From positions 5,208,001 to 5,272,000 of the forward strand of contig CAVZZZ010000001.1 of assembly GCA_963780045.1 (NCBI GenBank): a stretch of 64,000 nucleotides of DNA, read 5' to 3'. Position 1 is the first letter of the stretch. Each line of letters starts with the position of its first letter. The position numbers and the translations under genes are program-made. The stretch is from JANXQG01 sp963780045. GTDB lineage: Bacteria > Planctomycetota > Planctomycetia > Pirellulales > Thermoguttaceae. This document shows positions 26,161 to 37,158 of this stretch, one piece after another. The notes below the pieces were generated by a model. It saw nothing but the letters and a program-made list of their open reading frames with translations. It made no database searches and was not told the origin of the DNA.

Positions 26161-29100
26161 TCAAAAGACGCTAACGAACGCACCTAAGGTGAGAGGACTA
26201 GGAATGACTTTCGACCAGGTTGGAAACTCACTTGAGTCCCCGAACAGGTATTCATTGTACATTCCTCCCTTCAGTTTTTCATAGTCAGTGTCATTGCCAT
26301 CGACCGTTCCGGGCACCGGAGTGCCGTCGGCATGCCCATCGCCGAAAACGGTAGGAGTCGGACCTGACAGCCACGTCGCGAGAAAGACGAATCCCCAATT
26401 GATTCTTTGCAGGGGGACCCAACACCCGTCAGCGCCTAGCGGCTTGCACATTAGCCAGGTTGAGAAGCTCGCCGCGTCGAATGTAGCGCCGCCCTTCTCG
26501 ACTAAAGAGCCGGGTGCGTCGTAGCAATGGTCCAAGTCGGTAGCGTCCGGAAATGTTGGGAATTGTGCGTCAAGTCCTGCGCCGGACCAAGCCGAGAGGG
26601 TTAAACCGGGTTGGCCGGTAGCTAGGTCGGTCGTGGTCAACGTTGTTCCGCTAAGCACTTGGACGTACGCGAACTGCCAATTGGTAGTGGCACCCGCCCC
26701 GTGTCCAAGCACCCACTGCACGCCGATCGGCCCCCCCTTGCTCCCCCAAGAAACCCAGCTACTTGTATAGGTGCTGGGATATGCTCCGATGGCGGGAGTC
26801 TTGAAGTAAGCGAGCGCAAACGCATTCGGCGCTAGCACGTTAAACTCCGCCGTCGCCTGACCGGTGCCAAACGGGTTCATGAGCGTGGCTTTCTCGGTAT
26901 AGCTCGGCACAGGGCTGCCGGGCAGGCCGGTCCCCCCGGTAACCCAGGCGAAGGAAAGCCCCTGTTGATAGTTGGAGGGGAACACCTGCTCGCTAAGGTC
27001 TCCACCGCTCGCGGTTGCCAGCAAATCGGTAGGCCAAAGGTATGAGGGCGCGCACGACTGGGCAGCATGTCCGTTCGCAATCGGGTTGTAGCTCTTCACC
27101 GTGCTTCCATTGGGGTACGACCAAACGACAATGCCGCCTTGCCCGGACGGGTCCTTGACCTGCAAGTTCATCAGTTGGCCGACCTTCACCGGTTGGCTGC
27201 CGCTATAGCCGACTCCGCTGATTTCGGTCCCGTCGTTGTACATTTGCAGCGGCTTGAAGTCGACATTGACGCTACAAGTGCCAATCGGCGAGCCGAACTG
27301 TGTACCCTCGAGGTCAATTTCGCCGGAAGCCGCTACGCCGTTCGCCTGATCGGCCGTGGGGTTGGCAGCGGATACGTAGAGGATCGTCTCCGTCGGTACC
27401 AGCGTGCCACTGCTGCCCGAACCGATGTTCGGACCGCCGGGATAAAGAGACACAATCAACGAGCTCGGGTAGGTCAGGATTCCAGACACCGAGTACGGGT
27501 CTTCAACGCGGGCGGCGGTCCCCAAACCGATGGGGATGCAATCGCCCAAAGGGGCGCATTCAGACTCCGTCTGAGAGCCGTTTGGACTGTAGCACGTCAT
27601 CGTCACGGCCGTCTCGGAGCCCGGGTCTCCTTCTTCGGTGGGCGTGTCGTAGTAGATCGTCCCGGTCGCCGCCGACCAGCCGCTGACCACGGTGTACCCC
27701 GTGCCGGAGCTGAGAGTTAAACTGACCGTCTTGCTGGGGCCGCGCACGTTCGGGTAGTGCGGGTTGACGTAGATATACACTGTGCTGGCCGCGCCGCCGG
27801 CCAGGGTTATGGTCCCGCCGCTCCCAGTGACGGTAACGCCGCTGCCCGATAAGACGTAATCCTGGGCGGTACCGTAAACGGCGCTGCCGCCCAAACTGAA
27901 ATTCACGGTCACGCTGCCTGCCGATCCGCCGCCGCAGGTCACTGCGAAGATGCATTCGCTGTTTTCCGATTGACAAGCCGCCGGCAGAATTGCGCCGATC
28001 ATCACTTCCGCCGGCGCGGGCGTAACGGTGACCGTGGGATCATCGCTGGCCGAGCCGTCCATGCCCGATATCGTGGCGCTGATGCTGTAGGTGCCCGGCG
28101 TGAGGTACGATGTGGAGTTCGGCTGCGCTTGGAAGGTCGTCTGGCCGGGAGCGAGATCGACGGTCGTCGTATCGGGGCCCGAACTGGCCGTCTCGTCGCC
28201 CCAATCGATCGTCAGCACGTGCGGAATGTTCGGCTGGGGGTCGGTGAATGAGCCGCTGACGTTCGGCCCGCCGCTGCCCGCCTGGACCGTAGTCGTTTGG
28301 CCGAGGCTCAAGGTCAGGCTCGAGGGCGCCGAGTTGCTGTACGTCACATAGAGCGGCGTAGTATTCGACGCCGAATTGTCCTCCGCGTCGGTTACGGTGA
28401 CCGTGATCGGGTAGCTGCCATTGTTTGCATACTGCGGCAGCGGATAGTCGAATTCCGTCTGGCCGGGGCTGAGGCTGAAAGTGGTAATGTCCGGATTGGC
28501 CTCGGTCCCGTCCCCCCAATTTATCGAGAGATTGTACGATTCCGCCGACGCCGGGCCGGTGAAGCTCGCGTGCAACTGGTCGGGGGCGATGCTGCCGCCC
28601 TCCTCGGTGTCCGCCCCGCTGTACTGCGAGTTGTCCACCGTGACCGAGGTGATCGTTGGAGCGGCTTGCGTCACGTCGACCGTAGCGGCCGCGCCGGTGG
28701 AGAGCGTCGCGTTGTAGCCGTTGCCTTGCGAGTTGACCGCGATGGCCGCAATCGTATAGTTGCCCGTGCGCCGAAAGTGTGCGTCGTTTGCGTGGTCCAG
28801 CCCGTACCGTCGCCCCAATTGAACGACCAACCGGTGATGGAGTACCCGCCCGCGATCGTCGGCAGATCAAGCGAATACTGCGTCCCTTCGGCGACGGAAG
28901 TAGAATCGGCGGAAAGGTAGACCGTGCCCGTCGCCGCGCCGACGGTGGCGCTTGCCGCCGCCGACGTGCTCGGAACGAACGTATCGTCGCCGCTGTAAAC
29001 GGCCGTGAAGTCGTGAGTGCCGGCGGGCAGCGGGGGCGTCGTCAGCATGGCCGTGCCGGTGTCATCCAAGGTGCCTGGTCCCAAGTCGATCGTCTCGCCG

Positions 29101-29645
29101 TTCACGTTGTCGTAAAACTCCACCGTCCCGCTGGGCGTGCCGACGCCGGGCGTGTCGGCCGCGACCGTTGCCGTCAGCGTAACCGTGTTGCCGAAGCCAA
29201 GCGAAGAGTTGCTTACCGAAAGCGAGGTCGCGGTGGCGTCGGTCAATGTGACGTTAAGCGCCAGGCTGCCGATGTCCGTGTAAGGAGTGCCGTCTACCGT
29301 CAGGTCGACGGTGATTCCGGTGCTTGAGGTTGTAAAGGTGTGCGTCACGTCGTCCCCGGCGGCGGCCAGATCGTCGGCGGTAATCGTCGTCGGGTCGGTG
29401 CCGTCGCCCCAATTGACAGTATACGAAACATCGGTTCCGGAGCCAAGGTTTCCCGATCTCATCTGAATGCAAGCTCCTACGAGACCGGTGGCGGCGCGGG
29501 ATGCCGGGCGATGCGGCGGAAGAAGTCGCGGTAGAGCGGGGCGAGACGGTCGGGATGCCAGGCCTGGGCACGCTGGCGGGCGGCAAGGCTGCAACGAGCG
29601 TAATAGGCAGCGTCGTCCCATAGGCGGATGATCGTCTCGATCCAC
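26161..29645 (-). CDS. PKD/Ig-like surface protein 2 with chimeric 5' end, frameshifted
   Basis: The N-terminal half (28671-29645) is nearly identical to PKD protein 1; the rest (26161-28830) is homologous but diverged, with PKD units (LSINWGDGTEANPD, VLTIDWGDETASSG), a Calx-beta-like segment and a C-terminal region with WLMCKPLGADGCW. One base is missing near 28770 relative to protein 1, splitting the frame. The first codons again lie in the GT4 gene, out of frame, overlapping the true GT4 end (29477) by 169 bases. No signal peptide is present. Presumed extracellular adhesin-like protein, probably not exported as it stands. Confidence 0.72.
28540..29644. repeat. About 1.1-kb repeat (PKD N-half plus GT4 tail), copy 2
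   Basis: Counterpart of about 20680-21773. Here the GT4 tail continues into a complete GT4 gene, so this is likely the parental arrangement. Confidence 0.8.
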
Positions 29646-31628
29646 GGAGCGGCTTCCTCCGCCGTCGGCACGTCGCGGGTCTCGGCCGTGTAGCGCGCGG
29701 GAATGTCTAACAAGATGCCACCCGTCCCCTCGCTCGCCGGGAGAGGGTTAGGGTGAGGGCTGCCCCGAACCGTCTCCGGCAGGCCGCCGCGGTTGCTGGC
29801 CAGCACGGGGATGCCGTTGAACATCGCCTCCATCGCAACTACCGCCGCGTTCTCCATCAGCGAAGGCATGAGCAAGAGCTTGGTAACTGCAAGGAACCGC
29901 CGTGCGTCGGGCGAGTTGGGCATGACGCGCACGTTCTTCACCAGCGCCGGGTCGATGCCCAGCTTCGGCAGGAAGCTGGCCTTGCTCACGCCTTCGACCA
30001 TAAGCAGCGGAATATCCGGCCGCCGCCGCGAGAGCACCTCCGCGATCCGCGCGAACACGTGTATGCCCTTCCGCGGCTCGGGGTTGACGAAGGTCACGCA
30101 GGAAGCAGGGAGCGGGGAGCAGGGAGCAGGGAGCAAATCCCCCTCTCCCTCCGGGAGAGGGCCGGGGTGAGGGCGGTTCTCCCCACTCCCCACTTTCACC
30201 CGCTCCGGATCAATTGCCAGCGGCAACACTTCGCATTCCAGGCCGAGCTTCTCGCGGTAATGCCGCCGGGCGAATTCGGTGGGCACGACGACGCGGTCCG
30301 CCATCGCAAAGGGCGCGCGGTCGGTGTAGGAGAAGTTGTGCAGGGCGAAAACGACCGCAATGCCGCGCCGCTTGGCCATCGCCTGCACGGCCATCGCCAC
30401 CGGATCGCCGCCGTAGGTCCAAACCACGCCGGGCCGAAAGCGGTCCAAAAACATTTCACAGCCCGTCACAAAAGCCGCAAGCTTCTCCCCTCTCCCTTTG
30501 GGATAGGGGCCGGCGGTGAGGGTGCGCCCCTCCGTATCCACCATCGTCACGGGCACGTTGCCATGTGCGGCAAAGATCACCCGCGCGTTGAACGGCCCGA
30601 CGCGCGCCTCGCGGACCGTAAACGGCCCGCCGCGCTGCCGCAAAACGTCATCAATACGGGCACGGTCCCAGCCGTTCGCGCGCGTGCCGCAAAAGACTTC
30701 GCAGGGAAACCCGATGCCGGCCAGCAGCTTCAAGAGGTCCAGCGTGGCCGTCGCCGCGCCGTTGGTGAAGTCCAGCGCGCAATGCGGCGAGACAAAGGCA
30801 ATGCGAATCCTCCCCTCTCCATCCGGGAGAGGGGCAGGGGGTGAGGGTAGCTCGTATTCTAACTCCTGACTTCTAACTCCTGACTTCTCTGCAAGAGGGG
30901 CAGGGGGTAAGGGTGCGTTAGACTCGCCTACGCTTCGGGTTGCAATCTCCCGATGCCACCGGCCATCATAAACCAACCGATCGCCGGCCTCCTCATCCGC
31001 ACGCCGCGGCACGCTGGCCATAATCGCCGCACGGAAGCGCTCGGCTCCTTCTTCGACGCGGCCGACCGCCGCAAAAAGATGCAAGGCAGCCAAAGGCGTT
31101 TCAGCCCAAGGTGCGGCGGCTAGCGCCGCTTCAAGAAGCTGCGCCGCCTCCTTCTCCCTCCCGTGCCGATGGAACAGTCTCGCAAGCCGCGTCGTGGCGT
31201 CGCGGTGCCACGGCTGACATTGCAGTGCTCTGCGGAAGCTTCCTTCCGCCGCAGCGTCGTTTCCCAAAGCCGCCTGCGCCATGCCGAAGTTTGCAAGTGC
31301 GTCGCCATAATCCTGCCGAATCGCCAGCGCCCGGCGAAAGCTCTCTTCTGCTTCGGCAAACCGCTCCAGGGAAAGCAGCGCACGCGCCGTAGTTGTTGTG
31401 GAAGACCGCGTTTGACGGATTCACGGCGATCGCGCGGCCGATCAGGTCCAGTGCTTCGTCATGGCGGCCTTGCTGCTGGCAAAGGGCACCGAGAAGCTGC
31501 AGTGCCCCGGCGTGCCGAGGCTGTTCGGCGAGGATCGCGCAATATGCCCGATCGGCCTCGCAGGTAAGGCCACAACTTTGAAGTTCGATTGCGAGACTCA
31601 AGGAGGTCACCACAAATCCCTCAGCCAT
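29477..31628 (-). CDS. TPR-GT4 glycosyltransferase, copy 2, frameshifted in the TPR region
   Basis: From 31282 to 29477 the protein is intact and includes the whole GT-B fold with the E-x7-E motif (ENAAVVAMEAMFNGIPV) and a natural C-terminus (RRIARHPAPPPVS). In the TPR region one extra base near 31382, absent from copy 1, breaks the frame between residues about 80 and 115. The two copies thus carry different lesions, so an intact gene can be reconstructed from both. Same four in-frame repeat insertions as copy 1. The last 169 bases overlap the start of PKD protein 2 in another frame. Confidence 0.8.
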
Positions 31629-31733
31629 TCTGAAGAATACTATCGTGCATCAAAGAGATAGCAACCGTGTTCTGGTGTTCGGTTTACTAGAATACGAATG
31701 TCACGTGCTTCGCTACAGGAGGCTCCTAGACGC

Positions 31734-32467
31734 TCACGGCACGATCATGCAATGTGGAAGAGCCTGCTGCAGTTTCTCGGCGCCCGCTTTCGTGACATTC
31801 GTCCTTGTGCAACCCAACATGCCCAACGCAGTTAGGCCTTTAATCTCCTCCAGGCCGGCGTCCGAAATCTGCGTCCGGTCCAGGAACAAATGACGCAGGC
31901 CCGTCAGGCGAGCAACGTGCTTTAGCCCAGCGTCCGTTATGCGCGTCTCTCCAAGGTCCAACCATTCAAGCTTAGGCAGCGCCTCGATATGCCTTAAGCC
32001 GGCGTCCGTGACCTTTGTGCGATCTAGGAGCAGCGTTTGAAGGCCCCTCGCGTCCTTCAAATGCTGAAGCCCCACGTCCGTGACCGCGCTTCCGCCGAGG
32101 CGAAGAATATGCACCTCCCTTAGGTCCTTGAGGCGTTTCATGGCGTCGTCCCCGAAGCGCTTCGTGGCGTCGATGCTTTCGATGGCCGCGCAACAATTAT
32201 CCCCAAGCAAACGCTTCAGCCACGCGGGCCCGGGCGATTGCGGAGAGGGGTTCTTCGTGTATTGCCAATCCCAGCGAACGATTCCACCCAGTTTCTCGAT
32301 TCCAGCGATGGCCTCGCGCTCCCGCCGCAGTTGCTCCGCCTTCAGTGCCATGCAGCCGGCGATTGCGCCAAAAAAGCCGAGTAGGGCCGATAGCACTAGG
32401 ACGGAGTACAGAACTAGTCGGCGCGCGCTGGTCCGCCCGCGGGCATGAAAAGGGGCATGAAAAGGGG
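31734..32467 (-). CDS. Membrane-anchored LRR protein, copy 2
   Basis: Same protein as at 13455-14188 with no difference that I can see: TM helix, IEKLGGIVRWDWQY motif and LRR units of the VTDAGL type, ending PHCMIVP. The start again lies in the RAYT left repeat. It sits between the RAYT element and the GT4 gene, all on the minus strand. Confidence 0.75.
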
Positions 32468-33202
32468 ACATCACTGATTTTCGGCCTTGCGGGGCCGCCC
32501 GGCGCTGCGCAAAGTGAATTCCAGCCGCAAACGCGCCACCGTCCGCTCGACCCATTGCCGCGGCCCCAACGGACGCCCGCGCTGGACACAGGTGCGAATT
32601 CCGTCCAATTGTTCCTCCTTCAACGCGCGGTTGACCCGTGCCAACCAATCCCGCGGCCGCTCCACAGGCCAGGCGGAAAGAGGCACGTCCGCGGCCTCCT
32701 CCGCACGTTGCCAAAGCCCGCTCCACCGCCATTGCTCGGCGCGCTCCGCGAGGCCCGCTCGCAAGGCATTGGCCTCGACGTAGCGACACAGGGTCAGGAA
32801 GTAGTCGTCCTCAGCCACGGGAAAGCTCTTGAACCGCCCTTGGTACAAGTGGCCGCCGCCCCGGCTGTGATAATGTTCATGATAGCGGCGGACATGCGTC
32901 ACGCCCACCCAGCCCAGCCACGCCCTAAGGCGTCGTCCGCACCCGGCCGGACGACCAAGTGCCAGTGATTGGGCATCAGGCAATAGGTGAAGACCTCCAC
33001 AGGGTACCGTTCCAAGCCTTCGGCCAAGACTCGCTGGAAAGCCTCGTAGTCGCCGCCCTTGTGAAAAATGCGCATCCGCCCATTCCCGCGATTAAGAACG
33101 TGGTACACCATCCCAGCCTCGGTCGATCGAGCAGTTCGCGGCATCTCGGCAGGGTATCACGTCACCCCCGCCTCCTCAATATCAGTGATGTCCCCTTTTC
33201 AT
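32457..33202 (-). mobile_element. RAYT element, copy 2
   Basis: Same 22-bp inverted repeats as copy 1 (32457-32478 and 33181-33202). The right side abuts ACTCGATCCTGC, unrelated to the OGT sequence found beside copy 1. Confidence 0.85.
32471..33144 (-). pseudogene. RAYT Y1 transposase, copy 2, frameshifted
   Basis: Identical to copy 1 except for a few substitutions and one missing base near 32920 (AGCCACGCC against AGCCAGCGCC). The shift falls between the HWH motif and the Tyr region, so no full-length transposase would be made. The two frames are 32899-33144 and 32471-32983. Confidence 0.85.
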
Positions 33203-33281
33203 ACTCGATCCTGCTACACCGATTGTGCATAGTCCTTCGGCCCGACGCTGGAAGCAAGCGATCGCCAAATATTAAATCGGT

Positions 33282-34048
33282 TCAGCGTTTACGGCTGTGA
33301 CGTGGCAATCCCTCCTCGAACTTGTTCTGGCCCTGCCGCGTAACCTTCGTCCTAAGCAACGATACCCCGTTTAGGCGAGGCAACTCCTGAAGCTCCTCCA
33401 GTCCGGCGTCGGTGATTCCGGTGTCGTTGAGCGAGAGCCCGGTGAGATTCTTCAGTCTGCGCAGGTGTCTTAGCCCAGCGTCCGTCACCTTCGTACGTTC
33501 GAGGCCGACCCACTCCAACTGCGCTAGCCCTTCAAGGTGCTTCAGCCCGGCGTCCGTAATCGTTGTGCCGCCAAGCGCCAACCATCGAAGGCCCCTCACG
33601 CCCTCCAAGTTCCGCAGCCCTTCATTGGTGACCGCGCTGTCGGAGAGACGAAGTATTTGCACCTCCCGCAACTCCTTTAGCTGTTTGAGCCCTTCGTCCC
33701 CGAAACTCTTTGTGGCGTCGACGCTTTCGACCGTGGCGAAACAGTTGTCTCCAAGCCAACGCTTCAGCCACGCGGGTCCGGGTGGCTGCGGAGAGGGGTC
33801 CTTCGAATATTGCCAATCCCACTGAACAATTCCGCCCAGCTTCTCGATTACAGCGACCGCCTGGCGCTCCCGCTTCAGATCTCTTTCCGTTGTAACAAGC
33901 CAGACGCAAGCAATGCCAACAACGACGACCAGCCCTAATAAGCTTCCCAGCGCGAACCGGACCAACCGGACCGCCGCGCCGCGCCGTGCAACCCGCGCTC
34001 CACAGCCTGCCCTCCCGGGATTTGATCGTTCGGCGTGTTCGGCATCAT
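33282..34048 (-). CDS. Membrane-anchored LRR protein, third diverged paralogue, 5' frameshift
   Basis: Homologous to the two LRR copies upstream but clearly diverged: TM helix (GSLLGLVVVVGIACVWLV), IEKLGGIVQWDWQYSKDPS, then LRR units (ITDAGLKHLEGLAQLEWVGL). ATG codons at 34048 and 34045 follow AGGGGG by about five bases and lie 14 bases after the stop of the sigma-Ig gene, but their frame must shift near 33980 to join the TM helix. The open frame of the body itself extends to 34166 without a convincing start. Probably co-transcribed with the upstream gene. Confidence 0.68.
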
Positions 34049-34059
34049 TGTGGCCCCCT

Positions 34060-36819
34060 CTATTGCGCCGCAAACGGCCGCGGCTTGTTGCGATAGTTGA
34101 ATAGTTGGAGCCCAACCGACGCGACATTGATGAACTTGCTATTTGCCGCGACGAAGCCACCGCCATTCGCCTCGAAGTCGTTGAAGAACCACATTTGCAG
34201 ATCGAGTGGGAGGCCCTTGTTATACTGCTGGATCAAGTAATCGGACCATCCCGGGTATGTCTTGGTGCCGATCGGATACCCAAAGAATTCGGCGGAGGCC
34301 CAGCGGCCGGTGCTGCTGCCGGGGGCAACGCAAGTGACGTTTTCGCCGAAGTAGTTGCCGTCGGCATGATACGTATTATATGCATCGATGTTTTTAGTGT
34401 AATCCCAGTCGCCCGCCTTCCCGGTGTAGACGTAAAAATAGTCATCCCAACCGAGTTCGCCCGGAATAACACATTTCTCAAGCGTCCCGGTGACCTTCTG
34501 AATAGGAACCGTTTGGTTGGCGAACAAGGCGTTGTAAACATCGTCGTTTCCAATAACGTCCAAAAGCGCCTTCTCGTATTCCACGTACACGGCCGCCTTG
34601 CAATCGAGCGGGAGAAACGGCGTTCCCGTGAAGTAGCTGTTGACCTTCGTACTATCCAACGGCATGCCAGCTACCAAGTACTGCTGGCCGTGTTGCGAAA
34701 AGCCGGCATTCTTTAGATTGGGTACTGCATCATTGACGACGTCTTTTCGCAAACTAGACTCGAGATCCTGGAGGAGCGGAGAAACGTCGATAACGGTGCC
34801 GTTGGGCACGGCATCGGTTCCTTGCATGAGAGTACCCTGGAATGTGTTCGTCTTCAGCAAGTCGATCCAGTCACGCGAGTCCCCCGTGATGAGCTTCGCC
34901 AAATCCGGCAGCGTGGGGTTGCCGTGTGCGACAACGTGCCCGGTGTAGACGCCGGTTGCCGTGGCCATCGACCACGTATCGGTCGCCGACCACCACGATT
35001 GCTGGACCGTGCATTGCACGGAAAAGGTTGGCGCGGTTGGGACTTTCGCGTCCGCGTCGTAGCACCATCCCGAGAGGACAAGATTGCCGACGACCTGGTC
35101 CGGCGACGCAATCGTTTGAATGGAGATGATCCACGGCGAGTACCCGGACCCGTTGTAGTAAAGAGTTTTGGAAGATCCGCCGGTCGGAACGTAATCGATA
35201 CCGCCCTGCGCACCGCCGTCTGTCGTACGATAATAAACGACGACGTTGCCTTGGTCCGGCATGTTGCCCGAAACGGATACCTTGAAATAGGCCGTGTTTC
35301 CGCCGATCACCGGCGCGGCGGTGGGATTGCCGTCGGCATCGCACTGCTGGATCGTCACGCTGGGCGTGTCCGGCTGCCAGGTGCCCCCGCTGGCGGCGGA
35401 GTTGGCGATAGCATTGCCGACTTCGGTCGTGACGCCGTCGGTGTCAGTGACATCGAGGCGCCAGTTGTAGGTGGCGTCCTGGTCCGGAGTGAACGTGTAG
35501 GTGCTGCCGGAGCCAGGTTGTAGGGGCGTCCCACCGGACGGCCACACGTCCCAGGCATATGTGTAGGAACTGTCGTTTTCGCCTGGATCGGCGACGACGG
35601 CGGTGAGGGTGACGGGCGTGCCGACAGTTATGAACGGCACGGAGTTTATGACGTTGACTGACTCGCCCGGATCGGTACCCTGAATGCTAGTGGATGTTTG
35701 CGCATAGACAACAGTGCCGTCAAGCGATTCCACCGTGATTCCGACGGTGTACGCGATATCGAAGGCTTGGCCATCCGCGTCGACGTACTGGTGCGCGAGG
35801 CTGAACCCCGTTGTGCCGGGAGGATACGCTACCGTGTCCGGCGAGCCCTGGTTGCCGCCCCAGTTGACGAGCACCCTGAAGGGAAGGCCGTGGAGATTGG
35901 CAACGCTGGCCGAGATGGTAGTAATCGCTCCCTTGTTGACCTCGCCGGCTCCAGAGACGTCTATAACAGGCGCCGGCCCAACGTCGCCGTTCACCGTCGA
36001 ATTGCTTGTGTCGAGGTTGCCGTCCCCGCCGAACGTGCAGCCAACAGCGTTGGGGCCGGCCAGCTCGGACGTGGTGGTGAATGTTGCCACGCCGCCGACC
36101 ACGGCCGCCGTTCCCAGGTCCGTGCCGCTCGCCTCGTCATAGAAATCGACGGTGCCACCGTTAACCGCCGAACTGTCCGCCGCGGAAACGGTCGCCGTGT
36201 AGGTAATGGGCTGGCCAATGGCCGGGTCGGAGGCGGAACTCGTGACGGCGAGGGTCGTAGCTACAAGCGACGTCGATGCGGTAGCGGTCCCATCCATGTC
36301 TCGGAACTCGGGCAGTATCCGCTGCGCGGCCCGGCGGAAGAGACTGCGGCGGTATTCGCGCTGAAGGTCCTGCTGGGTGTCGTGGTCCGGCAGCGGATGT
36401 TTTTGAAGCAACTCATGAACAGAGCTGCCCCCGACTGCTGCGTCGGGCGGACGGCGGGCCAATGCATTGATGATCGCGTTCTGCGCAATCCGCGCCAGCC
36501 AGAAGCGGAATCGCCCCTTGGTGGGGTCAAGCTGCCAGTTGCCAATGGCCCTTTGGACGGCGATCACCACCCGTTGCGACAAATCGTCCGCATCCGCATG
36601 TTGAAGCTCCCGCATCCGCGCGAGCCGGTAGACGACAGGGCGATAAATGGCGACAAATTCCCGCCACGCCTCCTCGTCACGCGGGTTTTGAATGCGGAGC
36701 AGCAGGCTGGTTTTGGTTTCGGGAAACTCGAGGCATGCACATTTCTCCCTAGGGGATAATACCCCGGCGGCGCGAATATCTGTCAGATACGACATCTCCG
36801 GCCTGTAAGAGGTTGCCAA
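34060..36819 (-). CDS. Chimeric protein: sigma-70 region 2 fused to an Ig-like surface protein
   Basis: Residues about 25-175 are a planctomycete-type ECF sigma factor: TSLLLRIQNPRDEEAWREF, YRPVVYRLARMRELQHADAD, DDLSQRVVIAVQ, GRFRFWLARIAQNAIINALA. Region 4 is missing; after FRRAAQRILPEFRDM the frame continues directly into Ig-like repeats (AIGQPITYTATVSAADSSAV), a PKD-like unit and a long C-terminal region ending FNYRNKPRPFAAQ. No signal peptide or TM segment joins the two parts, so a cytoplasmic DNA-binding half is fused to an extracellular half. This looks like a recombination product. Start uncertain: TTG at 36819 or ATG at 36795. Confidence 0.75.
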   Translation of the reverse strand: MATSYRPEMSYLTDIRAAGVLSPREKCACLEFPETKTSLLLRIQNPRDEEAWREFVAIYRPVVYRLARMRELQHADADDLSQRVVIAVQRAIGNWQLDPTKGRFRFWLARIAQNAIINALARRPPDAAVGGSSVHELLQKHPLPDHDTQQDLQREYRRSLFRRAAQRILPEFRDMDGTATASTSLVATTLAVTSSASDPAIGQPITYTATVSAADSSAVNGGTVDFYDEASGTDLGTAAVVGGVATFTTTSELAGPNAVGCTFGGDGNLDTSNSTVNGDVGPAPVIDVSGAGEVNKGAITTISASVANLHGLPFRVLVNWGGNQGSPDTVAYPPGTTGFSLAHQYVDADGQAFDIAYTVGITVESLDGTVVYAQTSTSIQGTDPGESVNVINSVPFITVGTPVTLTAVVADPGENDSSYTYAWDVWPSGGTPLQPGSGSTYTFTPDQDATYNWRLDVTDTDGVTTEVGNAIANSAASGGTWQPDTPSVTIQQCDADGNPTAAPVIGGNTAYFKVSVSGNMPDQGNVVVYYRTTDGGAQGGIDYVPTGGSSKTLYYNGSGYSPWIISIQTIASPDQVVGNLVLSGWCYDADAKVPTAPTFSVQCTVQQSWWSATDTWSMATATGVYTGHVVAHGNPTLPDLAKLITGDSRDWIDLLKTNTFQGTLMQGTDAVPNGTVIDVSPLLQDLESSLRKDVVNDAVPNLKNAGFSQHGQQYLVAGMPLDSTKVNSYFTGTPFLPLDCKAAVYVEYEKALLDVIGNDDVYNALFANQTVPIQKVTGTLEKCVIPGELGWDDYFYVYTGKAGDWDYTKNIDAYNTYHADGNYFGENVTCVAPGSSTGRWASAEFFGYPIGTKTYPGWSDYLIQQYNKGLPLDLQMWFFNDFEANGGGFVAANSKFINVASVGLQLFNYRNKPRPFAAQ

Positions 36820-37158
36820 AAAACCGTAAAAACAGCCTGAATGGTACTGTCTGGGCTGACTGCATCGTATCCGACGATCGAAATATCTGCGTATTCTTGG
36901 GGTTACGGCTAATGCAGGCCGTTTGAGTAAGACGAATAAATTGTGGGCGAAGTTCGCCTATGGGCTATTTGCGCCGCTTGATTGCCTAAATACCGCCGTA
37001 GCGGATTTACCGCGCCGGCAGTCCAGTCAGCAAGCGCAGTCAGCAAGCGGCGGACAAGACCAGACCTTAGACCAGACCAACGTTACGGCCCTTGGCCCGG
37101 AAGTGAAGAAGACACACATCCGGACGTGTGACCAAGGGCATTTTGAAGGAGGCATGCG
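36820..37158. other. Intergenic region between divergent sigma-Ig and YTV genes
   Basis: About 340 bases without a supported gene. It contains short direct repeats (CAGTCAGCAAGCG twice at 37021-37050, and AGACCAGACC twice at 37057-37080) and a strong ribosome binding site AAGGAGG (37146-37152) six bases before the YTV start. I see no convincing -35/-10 pair. Confidence 0.5.

Larger units (their letters stand above)
29508..33205. repeat. 3.7-kb segmental duplication, copy 2 (GT4 - LRR - RAYT)
   Basis: Counterpart of 11229-14927. Single-base indels relative to copy 1 are visible near 29923, 31382 and 32920. The right edge is again at the outer end of the RAYT repeat. Confidence 0.9.
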
